Assembly: GCA_020632795.1 (NCBI GenBank)
Contig: JACKEV010000010.1
Location: 372,001 to 436,000 of the forward strand
From: Alphaproteobacteria bacterium
GTDB lineage: Bacteria > Myxococcota_A > UBA796 > CAJQPC01
DNA length: 64,000 nucleotides
Direction: 5' to 3'
In this document: positions 34,429 to 42,556 of the stretch, piece after piece
Layout of the letters: each line of letters opens with the position of its first letter
Position numbering within the stretch: position 1 is the first letter of the stretch
The notes under the pieces: generated by a model
What the model was told of the DNA's origin: nothing
What the model saw: only the letters and a program-made list of their open reading frames with translations
Databases searched by the model: none
Made by a program: the position numbers and the translations under genes

Positions 34429-35862
34429 TCAGCGGGCCGCCGCCAGCCGCCGCAGGGCCTCGTCCAGCTCCTTCCGGTCGAGGCCCGCGAAGCCCAGGCG
34501 CAGGAAAGGGATGCTCTCCCCTGCAAAGTGGAAGTCCGGGCCCGGCTGGATGACCACCCCGCGCGCCCGGGCCCGGTCCGCCCAGGCCCGAGGATCGGCG
34601 CCGTCGAGGATGCGCGCCCACAGCGCCAGCCCCCCGGCGGGGGGATCCACCGCCAGGCGCCCGCCCAGGTGGGATCGCACCCCCTCGGCCAGGGCCTGCT
34701 GCCGCGCGCGGTAGACCCGCTGCATACGCCGGCCGTGGCGCTGGATCACCCCGTCGGCCAGCAGCTCGGCCACCGCCTGCTCCACGACGTGATCCCCCTG
34801 GCGATCCACCACCATGCGCAGGGCGCAGGCCCGGTCGATCAGCGCCGGGGGCCCCGCGATCCAGCCCAGCCGCAGGCCCGGGGCGAACGCCTTGGACAGC
34901 GTGCCGATGGACACGACCACCCCGGCGCTGTCGGCGCTGGCCAGCGGCAGCACCGGGCGGCCCCGGTAGTGGAACTCGTGGTCGTAGTCGTCCTCCAGGA
35001 TCGCGAAGCGGCGCTCGGCGGCCAGGCGCAGCAGGCGCAGGCGCCGGGCCGCGGAGAGGGTCACCCCGGTGGGGTACTGGTGGTGGGGGGTGACGTAGAT
35101 CGCCTTGAGGGGGCCGAGCCGCTCCAGGGCGTCCACGTCGACGCCCTCGGCGTCCACCGGCAGAGGCACGAGCGTGGCCCCGGCCAGGCGCAGCGCCTCC
35201 CAGGCCGGCGGGTAGCCCAGGGCCTCCACCCCGACCCGATCCCCCGGCTGCAGCAGGCAGCGCCCCAGCAGGAACAGGTCCATCTGGGCGCCCCGGGTGA
35301 CCAGCAGCGACTCCGGCCCCAGGCTCAGGCCCCGGCGCTCGTTGAGCCAGCGGGCGAGCTGGACCCGCAGGGCGAGCTGACCGCGGGGGCTGCCGTAGTC
35401 CACCAGCCGGCGACCCCGCCCCCGCAGCACCCGGCGGTAGGCGCGGGCCAGCTCGGTCAGCGGCAGCAGGCGCAGGTCGGGGTGGCCACCCAGCATCTCC
35501 AGGGCCCCGGGGGGGGTCGGGCGCTCCTCCAGCAGGCGCGCGGGCGGCGGGGGGAGCGGGAAGCCGCAGGCAAGGGGGCGGTGGCCCGGCGGCGCGGGGG
35601 CCTCGGGCAGGTCCGCCCGCACGAAGCTGCCCGAGCCGGGGCGGGTCTCGATCCAGCCCTCCGACGCCAGCTCATCGCAGGCCGCCACCGCGGTGGTCCG
35701 GTGGACCCCCAGGGCGCGGGCCAGGCGCCGGGTGCCGGGCAGGCGGTCCCCGGGCTGGAGCCGCCCGCGGCGGATGTCCTCGGTGATCGCGCGGGCGATC
35801 TCGATGAACAAGGGCTGCCCCGAGGGCGGCGGCAGGGCGGGCACGTAGTCGCTTCGAGACAT
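34429..35862 (-). CDS. MocR/PdxR-type GntR regulator with aminotransferase domain
   Basis: 477 residues. The N-terminus is a GntR winged helix (IARAITEDIRRGRLQPGDRLPGTRRLARAL...), followed by a fold-type I aminotransferase domain with the PLP-binding lysine K324 in TLSKAFAPGLRLGW. This is the MocR architecture; PdxR members activate pyridoxal phosphate synthesis. Divergent next to it is a pyridoxamine-phosphate-oxidase fusion, which fits control of vitamin B6 metabolism or of a flavin/PLP enzyme. The intergenic operator (35863-35913) carries three AAACCGG-type boxes; the first one lies right at the start codon. Confidence 0.88.
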   Translation of the reverse strand: MSRSDYVPALPPPSGQPLFIEIARAITEDIRRGRLQPGDRLPGTRRLARALGVHRTTAVAACDELASEGWIETRPGSGSFVRADLPEAPAPPGHRPLACGFPLPPPPARLLEERPTPPGALEMLGGHPDLRLLPLTELARAYRRVLRGRGRRLVDYGSPRGQLALRVQLARWLNERRGLSLGPESLLVTRGAQMDLFLLGRCLLQPGDRVGVEALGYPPAWEALRLAGATLVPLPVDAEGVDVDALERLGPLKAIYVTPHHQYPTGVTLSAARRLRLLRLAAERRFAILEDDYDHEFHYRGRPVLPLASADSAGVVVSIGTLSKAFAPGLRLGWIAGPPALIDRACALRMVVDRQGDHVVEQAVAELLADGVIQRHGRRMQRVYRARQQALAEGVRSHLGGRLAVDPPAGGLALWARILDGADPRAWADRARARGVVIQPGPDFHFAGESIPFLRLGFAGLDRKELDEALRRLAAAR

Positions 35863-35913
35863 AAACCGGTCTGGTTGAATTCTTTAAACCGGATCTTCTT
35901 GGAAGACCGGTTC
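35863..35913. promoter_or_regulatory. MocR operator candidate in the divergent promoter
   Basis: Three copies of one box: AAACCGGTCT at 35863-35872, AAACCGGATCT at 35886-35896, and the inverted AGACCGGTTC at 35904-35913. Two direct repeats plus an inverted one is the layout known for MocR-type regulators. They lie in the 68-bp gap between the MocR-type regulator and the PNPOx-GNAT gene, so both promoters would be covered. Confidence 0.68.
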
Positions 35914-35930
35914 GCCGTCAAGCTCTCCCC

Positions 35931-36971
35931 ATGCGAAACCCCAAGCGCCAGATGTCCGACGCCGAGGCCTGGGCCCTGCTGGGCCGGGCCCCCTTCCTCC
36001 ACGTCGCCGGCACCGACCCGGACGGCCGCCCCATCCTGCGGGCCCTGAACGCGGCGGTGGCCGACGGCGTCATCGGTGTGCACGGCGCCCGGGTGGGCGA
36101 GAAGGCCGCGCTGTTCGGCCGGCCGGTGGTGGCCTCCGCGGTGGAGGTCATCGCGACCGTGCCCAGCTACGCGGTCCACCCCGAGCGGGCCTGCCCGGCG
36201 ACCACCTGGTACCGCAGCGCGCAGGTCGAGGGGGTGCTGGCGCCGGTCGACGACCCCGACACCAAGGCCGCGCTGCTCGGCACGCTGATGTCCCGCTTCC
36301 AGCCCGAGGGCGGCTACCGCCCCCTGGACGCCGCGGATCCGATGTATCGGGCCTCGGTGAAGGGGGTCGCCGTGCTCGCGCTGCGCCCGGAGCGGCTCAC
36401 CGGGAAGGCGTCCCTGGGCCAGGACAAGCCCGCCCCGATGCGCCGGCAGGTGCTCACGGCCCTGTGGCAGCGGGGGGCGCCGGGGGACGTGGCGGCCATC
36501 GACGCGGCCCTGCGCTTCGCCCCGCTGGAGGAGCCCCCCGGCTTCCTGGCGGGCCCGCCCGGGGTCACGATGCGCTGCGCGATGGGCTCCGAGGAGCTGG
36601 ACGGCGCCCTGGCGCTGCTCCGGGGGGCCTACTGGAACGTCGATCACAGCGACGCGATCATCGCGGGGGCCCAGCCGGCCTGCCCCGCCTGGGTGGGCGC
36701 GGTGGACGACGCCGGGCGGGTGCTGGCCACCGCGCGGGGCCTCTCCGACCACACCAAGCTGGCCTGGATCGGGGACGTCGCGGTGCACCCGGAGGCGCGG
36801 GGCCGGGGCCTGGGCACCGCCGTGATGCGCCTGCTGCTGGACCACCCCGCGGTCCGCCACGCCCGGAAGGCCGCGCTGCTCACCAAGGACGCGATGGGGT
36901 TCTACGCCCGCCTCGGGTTCACCGAGGTCGGCCGCGAGAACGAGCGCAGCACGATGGTCCGGCTACAATGA
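35931..36971 (+). CDS. PNPOx-like / GNAT fusion protein
   Basis: 346 residues. Residues ~1-190 are a pyridoxamine 5'-phosphate oxidase-like flavin-fold domain (LLGRAPFLHVAGTDPDGRPI, VHGARVGEKAALFGRPVVAS), and ~215-346 are a GNAT domain with the motif IGDVAVHPEARGRGLGTAVM and a C-terminal FYARLGFTEVGR. This fusion is known in several bacteria; the acceptor is unknown. It is divergent from the MocR gene with a shared operator, so pyridoxal phosphate or a related metabolite may control it. Confidence 0.85.
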   Translation: MRNPKRQMSDAEAWALLGRAPFLHVAGTDPDGRPILRALNAAVADGVIGVHGARVGEKAALFGRPVVASAVEVIATVPSYAVHPERACPATTWYRSAQVEGVLAPVDDPDTKAALLGTLMSRFQPEGGYRPLDAADPMYRASVKGVAVLALRPERLTGKASLGQDKPAPMRRQVLTALWQRGAPGDVAAIDAALRFAPLEEPPGFLAGPPGVTMRCAMGSEELDGALALLRGAYWNVDHSDAIIAGAQPACPAWVGAVDDAGRVLATARGLSDHTKLAWIGDVAVHPEARGRGLGTAVMRLLLDHPAVRHARKAALLTKDAMGFYARLGFTEVGRENERSTMVRLQ

Positions 36972-36996
36972 GCGCGCACACCGCCGCAGGGTCGCC

Positions 36997-38340
36997 ATGC
37001 TGCTCCCAAGCCTGCTGTCCGGGCTCGCCCTCGCCGCCGTCGATGACATCGACCTCACCCTCACCGTGCTCGACCCGTTCGGTCAGCCGCTGATCCAGGA
37101 GACGGTCGCGCCGCCCTGGACCACCCGGGTGCCGGTCACCGTAGGGCGGTCGGACTACCTGTTCGAGGTGGAGGCCACCCCCGTGGGCGACCGGGTGGAG
37201 CTGAGCGCCCGGGTGCTGCAGGCCGGGGACGAGCCCTTCGAGCTGAGCGGGGACACCCTGCGCCTGAACCGGGACAAGGCCCGGGAGAAGGTCCTCTACA
37301 CCCCGGCGGACGGCAAGGTGAAGGGCCCGGACGGCCAGCGGCTGGCGGTGCTGTCGTGGACGGTCGAGGCGACGTGGACCTGGGAGAGCACCCTGGACAT
37401 GGACGCGCTGCGGCAGCAGGCCCTGCCTGCGGGCGACTATGTGCTGGCCTGGCGAGACGTCTGGCTCTACGCCGATCAGAAGGACGACCCCATCCGGGCG
37501 CGCATGGGCGACACCCCCCACAGGGTCGGCGAAGGGGCCCTGATTCCCCTGAAGGTGCGCGCCGACCAGGGCGACTGGATCGCGGTCGAGCTCCCCACCG
37601 CCGCCGAGGCGGCGACCCTGTGTCACGGCGGGGCAGACCATCCGCTGGCGGGCAGCCCGCTGCAGGTGTTCGTGCGGCGCGAGGAGCTGGTGCTGGTCAA
37701 CCGGGCGCAGGCGACCCTGGACTACGGCGAGCACGCCGGGGCCGTGGATCTCGCGCCGGGGGTGGCCTTCGGTGTCCTGGAGGAGGACCGCGTGGTCATG
37801 GGCGAGCGGGTGCTCGCGGCGGACACCGGCTGGCTGGCCGGCCCCCTGGCCGTGCCCGCCGACGCTCTGGGCTTCTCCTTTCCGGCCCCGGAGCGGCCCC
37901 CGCAGCGCTTCGCGCAGCCCCCCACAGGCGCCTTCCGTATCCTCCCGCTGGAGAAGACCGGGGCGTTCGGCGAGACGGTCGCGGGCCCGATCCAGGGGCG
38001 GGCGGGCTGGCCCCACCACCCCGGCGCGATCTACAGCGACGCGATGCAGGCCCAGACCTGGGTGACCCTGGACGACCGCTGCGGCGCCGTGCGGGTGCGC
38101 GTGGATCCCAAGCAGATCGGCCCCAATCCAGAGGGCGTACCCCCCTACGATCCCGAACCTGTGGGCCTCACGGAAGACCTCGTGCCGGTGCGCTGGCCGG
38201 GCGGCGGGGCCGCGGGCTCGCTCACGGCCGAGGCCGCCGAGCGGGTCGTCTGGGCGACGGGCAAGGCCGGACGCTGCGGGGCGTTGGCCCTCGGCTCGGG
38301 GGCGAAGGGGGCGCTGATGGTGTGTGAGGCGAAGAAATAG
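36997..38340 (+). CDS. Exported protein of unknown function
   Basis: 447 residues with a signal peptide MLLPSLLSGLALAAVD. The mature part has two or three beta-rich modules and a C-terminal region (~330-440) with a single conserved-looking Cys pair (DDRCGAVRV and GRCGALALG). No family recognised. It begins 25 bases after the PNPOx-GNAT stop, so it may share that transcript. Confidence 0.62.
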   Translation: MLLPSLLSGLALAAVDDIDLTLTVLDPFGQPLIQETVAPPWTTRVPVTVGRSDYLFEVEATPVGDRVELSARVLQAGDEPFELSGDTLRLNRDKAREKVLYTPADGKVKGPDGQRLAVLSWTVEATWTWESTLDMDALRQQALPAGDYVLAWRDVWLYADQKDDPIRARMGDTPHRVGEGALIPLKVRADQGDWIAVELPTAAEAATLCHGGADHPLAGSPLQVFVRREELVLVNRAQATLDYGEHAGAVDLAPGVAFGVLEEDRVVMGERVLAADTGWLAGPLAVPADALGFSFPAPERPPQRFAQPPTGAFRILPLEKTGAFGETVAGPIQGRAGWPHHPGAIYSDAMQAQTWVTLDDRCGAVRVRVDPKQIGPNPEGVPPYDPEPVGLTEDLVPVRWPGGGAAGSLTAEAAERVVWATGKAGRCGALALGSGAKGALMVCEAKK

Positions 38341-38375
38341 GAAGCGTGGGTGGAGCGACCGGCTGTTGAGACCCT

Positions 38376-39518
38376 TCAGAAGCTCATGTGCGCCGCCACC
38401 AGCAGCTCGTTGTTGTCGTACTCCAGCCCCTCCAGCTCCTGCTTCAGCTCGTAGGTGACGGTGACGCGCATGTCCTGGGCGCGCTCGAAGCGGGGCGGGC
38501 CCACGTAGTAGCCCAGGCCGAAGGCGACGCTGCGGCGGGCCTGGTTGGGGTCGGTGGGGCCGTTGAGGGCGGTGTCGAAGCGCTCGTCGGGCACGAAGCG
38601 GTCGATCTGCTCGTAGCGGGCCAGGGCGGCGATGTGGTCCTGGACCCAGGGCACCCCGAAGATGAACAAGCCGGCCTGGCCGTAGAAGCCGTAGCTGGTG
38701 GAGTCGGCGATGTTGACGTCCTCCCAGTCGCTGATCCCGTAGAGGAACTCGGCCTGCACGGTGACGTAGCTGAGGTAGGCGTAGACATCGGCGGTGTGCG
38801 CGACGGTGGCGTGCTCCTGCCCGGGGGGGCCGTCCACGTTGTAGTGGAAGGAGTAGCCCACCGAGGCCCAGGGGCGGTCTCCGGGCTTCAGCAGCTCGTT
38901 CTTGGTGCGCTCGCGGCCCCAGGGGCTCAGCTCCACCCGGCCGACGTAGAGCAGCTTGCGGTTGACGTTGGAGAGGCGGTTGGTGCCCTCGCCGTTGAAC
39001 ACCCCGGCGTACAGGTCCAGCCGCTCGCCCAGGAGGGTGCTGTAGAGCATCGCGCCCATCTCCCGCTCCGGGGCCAGGGTGACCAGCTCGCCGCGCTCGG
39101 GGAACAGGGTGTTGCGGTCGGAGGTCAGCAGGGAGCGGGTGGTCGGCGCCTTGAACTGGCCCGCCCGCAGGCCCACGGTCTGCCGCCAGGCGGCGTCCAG
39201 GTAGGCGTCCTGGAGCCGGGCCTCGGGCATCAGCTCGAACCCCAGCTTGTGCCGGAACTGCCAGTCGCTGGTGGCCTGCGGGGCGAGCCGGCTGCTGAAC
39301 TCGAAGCGGGCCCGGCGCACTGCGAAGCCCAGCTCGCCGGGGGTGTCGGCGCGCTCGTCCTCGGGCACCCAGACCAGGCGGGGCTGGACGAAGCCGCCGA
39401 TGTCGATGACCAGCACCTCAGGGTTCGCCAGGTCCTTGTCCCTTCGGGGCTTGATCTCGATGGCCGAGGCGAGGCCGGGCCAGGCCAGGGCGAGGGCCAG
39501 GGTGAGCGCGCGGCGCAT
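38376..39518 (-). CDS. Phosphate-selective-type porin (OprO/OprP family)
   Basis: 380 residues from the ATG at 39518, signal peptide MRRALTLALALAWPGLASA. The mature barrel has GGFVQPRLVWVPED near its start, FAVRRARFEFSSRLAPQ, the loop QFKAPTTRSLLTSDRNTLFP typical of the phosphate-selective porin family, and FSFHYN/YAYLSYV-type strands. The frame continues open far upstream, antisense to the next gene, but without a second signal; I stop at the start above. The substrate may be phosphate or pyrophosphate but could be another anion. Confidence 0.8.
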   Translation of the reverse strand: MRRALTLALALAWPGLASAIEIKPRRDKDLANPEVLVIDIGGFVQPRLVWVPEDERADTPGELGFAVRRARFEFSSRLAPQATSDWQFRHKLGFELMPEARLQDAYLDAAWRQTVGLRAGQFKAPTTRSLLTSDRNTLFPERGELVTLAPEREMGAMLYSTLLGERLDLYAGVFNGEGTNRLSNVNRKLLYVGRVELSPWGRERTKNELLKPGDRPWASVGYSFHYNVDGPPGQEHATVAHTADVYAYLSYVTVQAEFLYGISDWEDVNIADSTSYGFYGQAGLFIFGVPWVQDHIAALARYEQIDRFVPDERFDTALNGPTDPNQARRSVAFGLGYYVGPPRFERAQDMRVTVTYELKQELEGLEYDNNELLVAAHMSF

Positions 39519-39665
39519 GGTGGGCTCCGGGTGGGGAGGGCTGTTAACCGCCTGCCCTGACGCAGCCCACCCTGCAGGTGCGCCCGTGACATCGCCCGCA
39601 CGGATGCAGGGTTTGCTGCGGTATCCTCGACACACCCACGACGGTCCGCAAGACAGGAGGTCTCC

Positions 39666-41711
39666 ATGCGCGCGCTCCCCCTCTTCGCCCTCGCCTTGTT
39701 CGCCTGCAAGGACGGCCCCACCGACGACACCAGCGTCCCCACCGACGACAGCGCCGTGAGCGTCGACGAGGACGGCGACGGCGTGCCCGCCGACCAGGAC
39801 TGCGACGACACCAACCCGGCCATCTACCCGGCCGCCGATGAGGTGTGCGACGGCCTGGACAACAACTGCGACGGCTTTGTCGACGAGGACGCCCTCGACG
39901 CCAGCACCTTCTACCCGGACGGCGACGGCGACGGCTACGGGGTGGACGCCGGAGCCCGGGCCGCCTGCGAGGCCCCCACCGGCTACGTCGAGGTGGGCGG
40001 CGACTGCAACGACACCGACACCGCGTACCACCCCGGGGCCACCGAGGACGACTGCGCCGACGCCAACGACTACAACTGCGACGGCAGCGTGGGCTTCGAG
40101 GACAACGACGGCGACGGCTACGCCGCCTGCGAGGAGTGCGACGACGGCGACCGCGCGGTCAACCCCAGCGCCACCGAGGTCTGCGACGACGTCGACAACA
40201 ACTGCGACGGCGAGATCGACGCCGGCGCGGTGGACGCCGACACCTGGTACCAGGACGTCGACGGCGACGGCTTCGGCGACGGGGACTTCACCACCGAGTC
40301 CTGCGAGCGGCCCACCGGCTACGCCGACAACCCCGACGACTGCGACGACGGCGCCCCCGGCATCCACCCCGACGCCGACGAGCTGTGCAACAGCCTGGAC
40401 GACGACTGCGACGGCGACACCGACGAGGACGACGCCGTCGACGCCCCCACCTGGTACATCGACTACGACGGCGACAGCTACGGCAGCGACGCCTTCACCA
40501 CCGAGGCCTGCAGCCAGCCCGCCGGCTACGTCGGCAACAGCGACGACTGCGACGACACCGAGGCCCTGGCCTGGACCGGCGCGGCCGAGGCCTGCGACGA
40601 GGTCGACAACGACTGCGACAGCACCGTGGACGAGGGGGTGACCACCACCTGGTACGCCGACGGCGACGGCGACAGCTACGGCAGCAGCAGCCTGACCGCC
40701 GAGGCCTGCAGCCAGCCCACCGGCTACGTGGCCGACGCCTCCGACTGCGACGACGGGGACGCGGACATCCACCCCGGCGCCACCGAGGTCTGCGACGGGG
40801 AGGACAACGACTGCGACGGCGACTTCGACGACGACGACGCGGGCCTGGACACCTCCACGGCGAGCACCTGGTACGCCGACTTCGACGGGGACAACTACGG
40901 CGACGCCGCCGCCACCACCCTCGCCTGCGACCAGCCCTCCAGCTACGTCACCGACGACACCGACTGCGATGACGCCGACGGCAACACCTACCCCGGCGCG
41001 CCCGAGCTGTGCGACGGGCTGGACAACGACTGCGACAACACCCCCGACAGCGGGCTGCTGGGCAGCGACGCCCTGTGCGCGGCGGAGAGCTGCCTGGAGA
41101 TCCTCAACGACGGCAGCTCCACCGGGGACGGCGCCTACTACCTCGACCCCACCAACATCGGGACGGCTGAGCTGTTCGACTGCGACATGACCACCGACGG
41201 CGGCGGCTGGACCCACGTGGTGGACTGGAGCAAGGCCAACGGCGACGACTGGAGCGCCTTCTACGCCCACTACACCCTGGTCTTCGACGACATGGGCTAC
41301 ACCTCGGAGAACAGCAGCTACATCCAATGGTGCGACTACCAGTCCGACGCCGACGCCATGTCCTACACCCGCCCCGTGGACGTGCCCAACGGCGGGGAGA
41401 TGATCTATGAGATCTACTACACCGGCAGCAGCATGGAGGAGTCCGCGACCTACTTCTGGGTGGACACCCCCAGCGGCGACTACAACCTCTACTGCTCCGA
41501 GAGCATCACGCTCAGCAGCTACAACAGCGCCGAGCAGGCCACCCGCCCCTACTCCTGCAGCGCCAGCTACCACAACTCCTGGACCTGGAGCGGCACCCAC
41601 CAGGGCGACGCGGGCGACGAGGTCACCGCGTTCAGCCTGACGAGCATGATGCACGACGGGGGCTGCGGGGACAACAGCTACCTCTACCGCACGCACCTGT
41701 GGGTGCGGTAG
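39666..41711 (+). CDS. MopE-repeat lipoprotein with fibrinogen-like C-terminus
   Basis: 681 residues, ATG at 39666 after AGGAGGT. Lipobox LFAC (Cys14 or so) follows a short leader. Residues ~25-470 contain about eight Asp-rich modules of DCDDxDxxIxPxAxEVCDxxDNDCDG type. The C-terminal ~220 residues begin with SCLEILNDGSSTGDGAYYLD and DCDMTTDGGGWTHV, the hallmark of fibrinogen C-terminal-like domains, and hold several Cys. Such a domain would bind a carbohydrate or another surface. It is one of four MopE-type proteins in this window. Ligand unknown. Confidence 0.85.
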   Translation: MRALPLFALALFACKDGPTDDTSVPTDDSAVSVDEDGDGVPADQDCDDTNPAIYPAADEVCDGLDNNCDGFVDEDALDASTFYPDGDGDGYGVDAGARAACEAPTGYVEVGGDCNDTDTAYHPGATEDDCADANDYNCDGSVGFEDNDGDGYAACEECDDGDRAVNPSATEVCDDVDNNCDGEIDAGAVDADTWYQDVDGDGFGDGDFTTESCERPTGYADNPDDCDDGAPGIHPDADELCNSLDDDCDGDTDEDDAVDAPTWYIDYDGDSYGSDAFTTEACSQPAGYVGNSDDCDDTEALAWTGAAEACDEVDNDCDSTVDEGVTTTWYADGDGDSYGSSSLTAEACSQPTGYVADASDCDDGDADIHPGATEVCDGEDNDCDGDFDDDDAGLDTSTASTWYADFDGDNYGDAAATTLACDQPSSYVTDDTDCDDADGNTYPGAPELCDGLDNDCDNTPDSGLLGSDALCAAESCLEILNDGSSTGDGAYYLDPTNIGTAELFDCDMTTDGGGWTHVVDWSKANGDDWSAFYAHYTLVFDDMGYTSENSSYIQWCDYQSDADAMSYTRPVDVPNGGEMIYEIYYTGSSMEESATYFWVDTPSGDYNLYCSESITLSSYNSAEQATRPYSCSASYHNSWTWSGTHQGDAGDEVTAFSLTSMMHDGGCGDNSYLYRTHLWVR

Positions 41712-41715
41712 GGGG

Positions 41716-42474
41716 CTACGACACCGCCCACCAGATCCCGGCGAACAGCGAGATCAGCCCCGCCAGCCCCAGCAGGTACCAGCGGAACTCGCTCCACACG
41801 CCGGGGGGCTGGGCCTCGACCGGGGGCGGCAGCTCGGCGTCGGCCTCGGCCAGGGCGGCCTCGTCGCGCAGCCAGCGGGCCATGCCGGCCGGGCGGGGCA
41901 GCAGCATGGGCACCCGCTCCCGGTAGGCGGCGTAGCGGGGCCCGAAGCGCTCCTCGCAGAAGCGCTCCTGGAGGTAGCGGTTGGTCACCAGGGAGTAGAC
42001 CAGCAGCACCGGCACGAAGAAGGCCAGGAAGCTGGGGCTGCCCCAGATGATGCCCAGGCCGATGACCCCGGCGAGCTTGCCCAGCACCGAGGGGTGCCGG
42101 ATCATCGTGTACGGCCCGGTGTCCACCATCGCGACCGGCCCGCCGTCGACGTGGGTGCCCGGCGAGCCCCCGCCCGCCAGGAACAGGTAGCCGTAGACGT
42201 ACCAGACCCAGAACCCGCCCGCGCCGATGAGGCTCAGGCCCGCCGGCACCCGGACCGCCGGCTCCAGCAGGGGCCCCAGGCCCACCGCCGCGTCCACCTT
42301 GGTGCCCAGCCAGCACATGACCATCGCCGCCGGGAACATCACGAAGATGTGGATCGCGAAGTTGCGGTACAGCTCCGGGGCGCGGATCGCGGCCAGGCAG
42401 GCCATGAACGACGGCCGCCGGACCAGGCTCTGCGCGGCCTCGGCGTCTGCGTTCGGGGTTGCGGAGGAGGCCAT
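41716..42474 (-). CDS. ICMT/PEMT-type membrane methyltransferase
   Basis: 252 residues with four to five membrane segments. The C-terminal part has the isoprenylcysteine-methyltransferase-type signature DTGPYTMIRHPSVLGKLAG followed by SLVTNRYLQERFCEERFG and YAAYRERVP, which bind S-adenosylmethionine in this family. The acceptor in bacteria is often unknown; lipids or thiol compounds are possible. It converges with the fibrinogen-like gene (four bases between the stops). Confidence 0.8.
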   Translation of the reverse strand: MASSATPNADAEAAQSLVRRPSFMACLAAIRAPELYRNFAIHIFVMFPAAMVMCWLGTKVDAAVGLGPLLEPAVRVPAGLSLIGAGGFWVWYVYGYLFLAGGGSPGTHVDGGPVAMVDTGPYTMIRHPSVLGKLAGVIGLGIIWGSPSFLAFFVPVLLVYSLVTNRYLQERFCEERFGPRYAAYRERVPMLLPRPAGMARWLRDEAALAEADAELPPPVEAQPPGVWSEFRWYLLGLAGLISLFAGIWWAVS

Positions 42475-42556
42475 GTGGGTCCTGACAGATCGGGCGACAC
42501 CAGGGGTGTGCTGATCTTAGCGTAGTTGTACGGTGGAGGCGATGCGCGGCTGGGGT

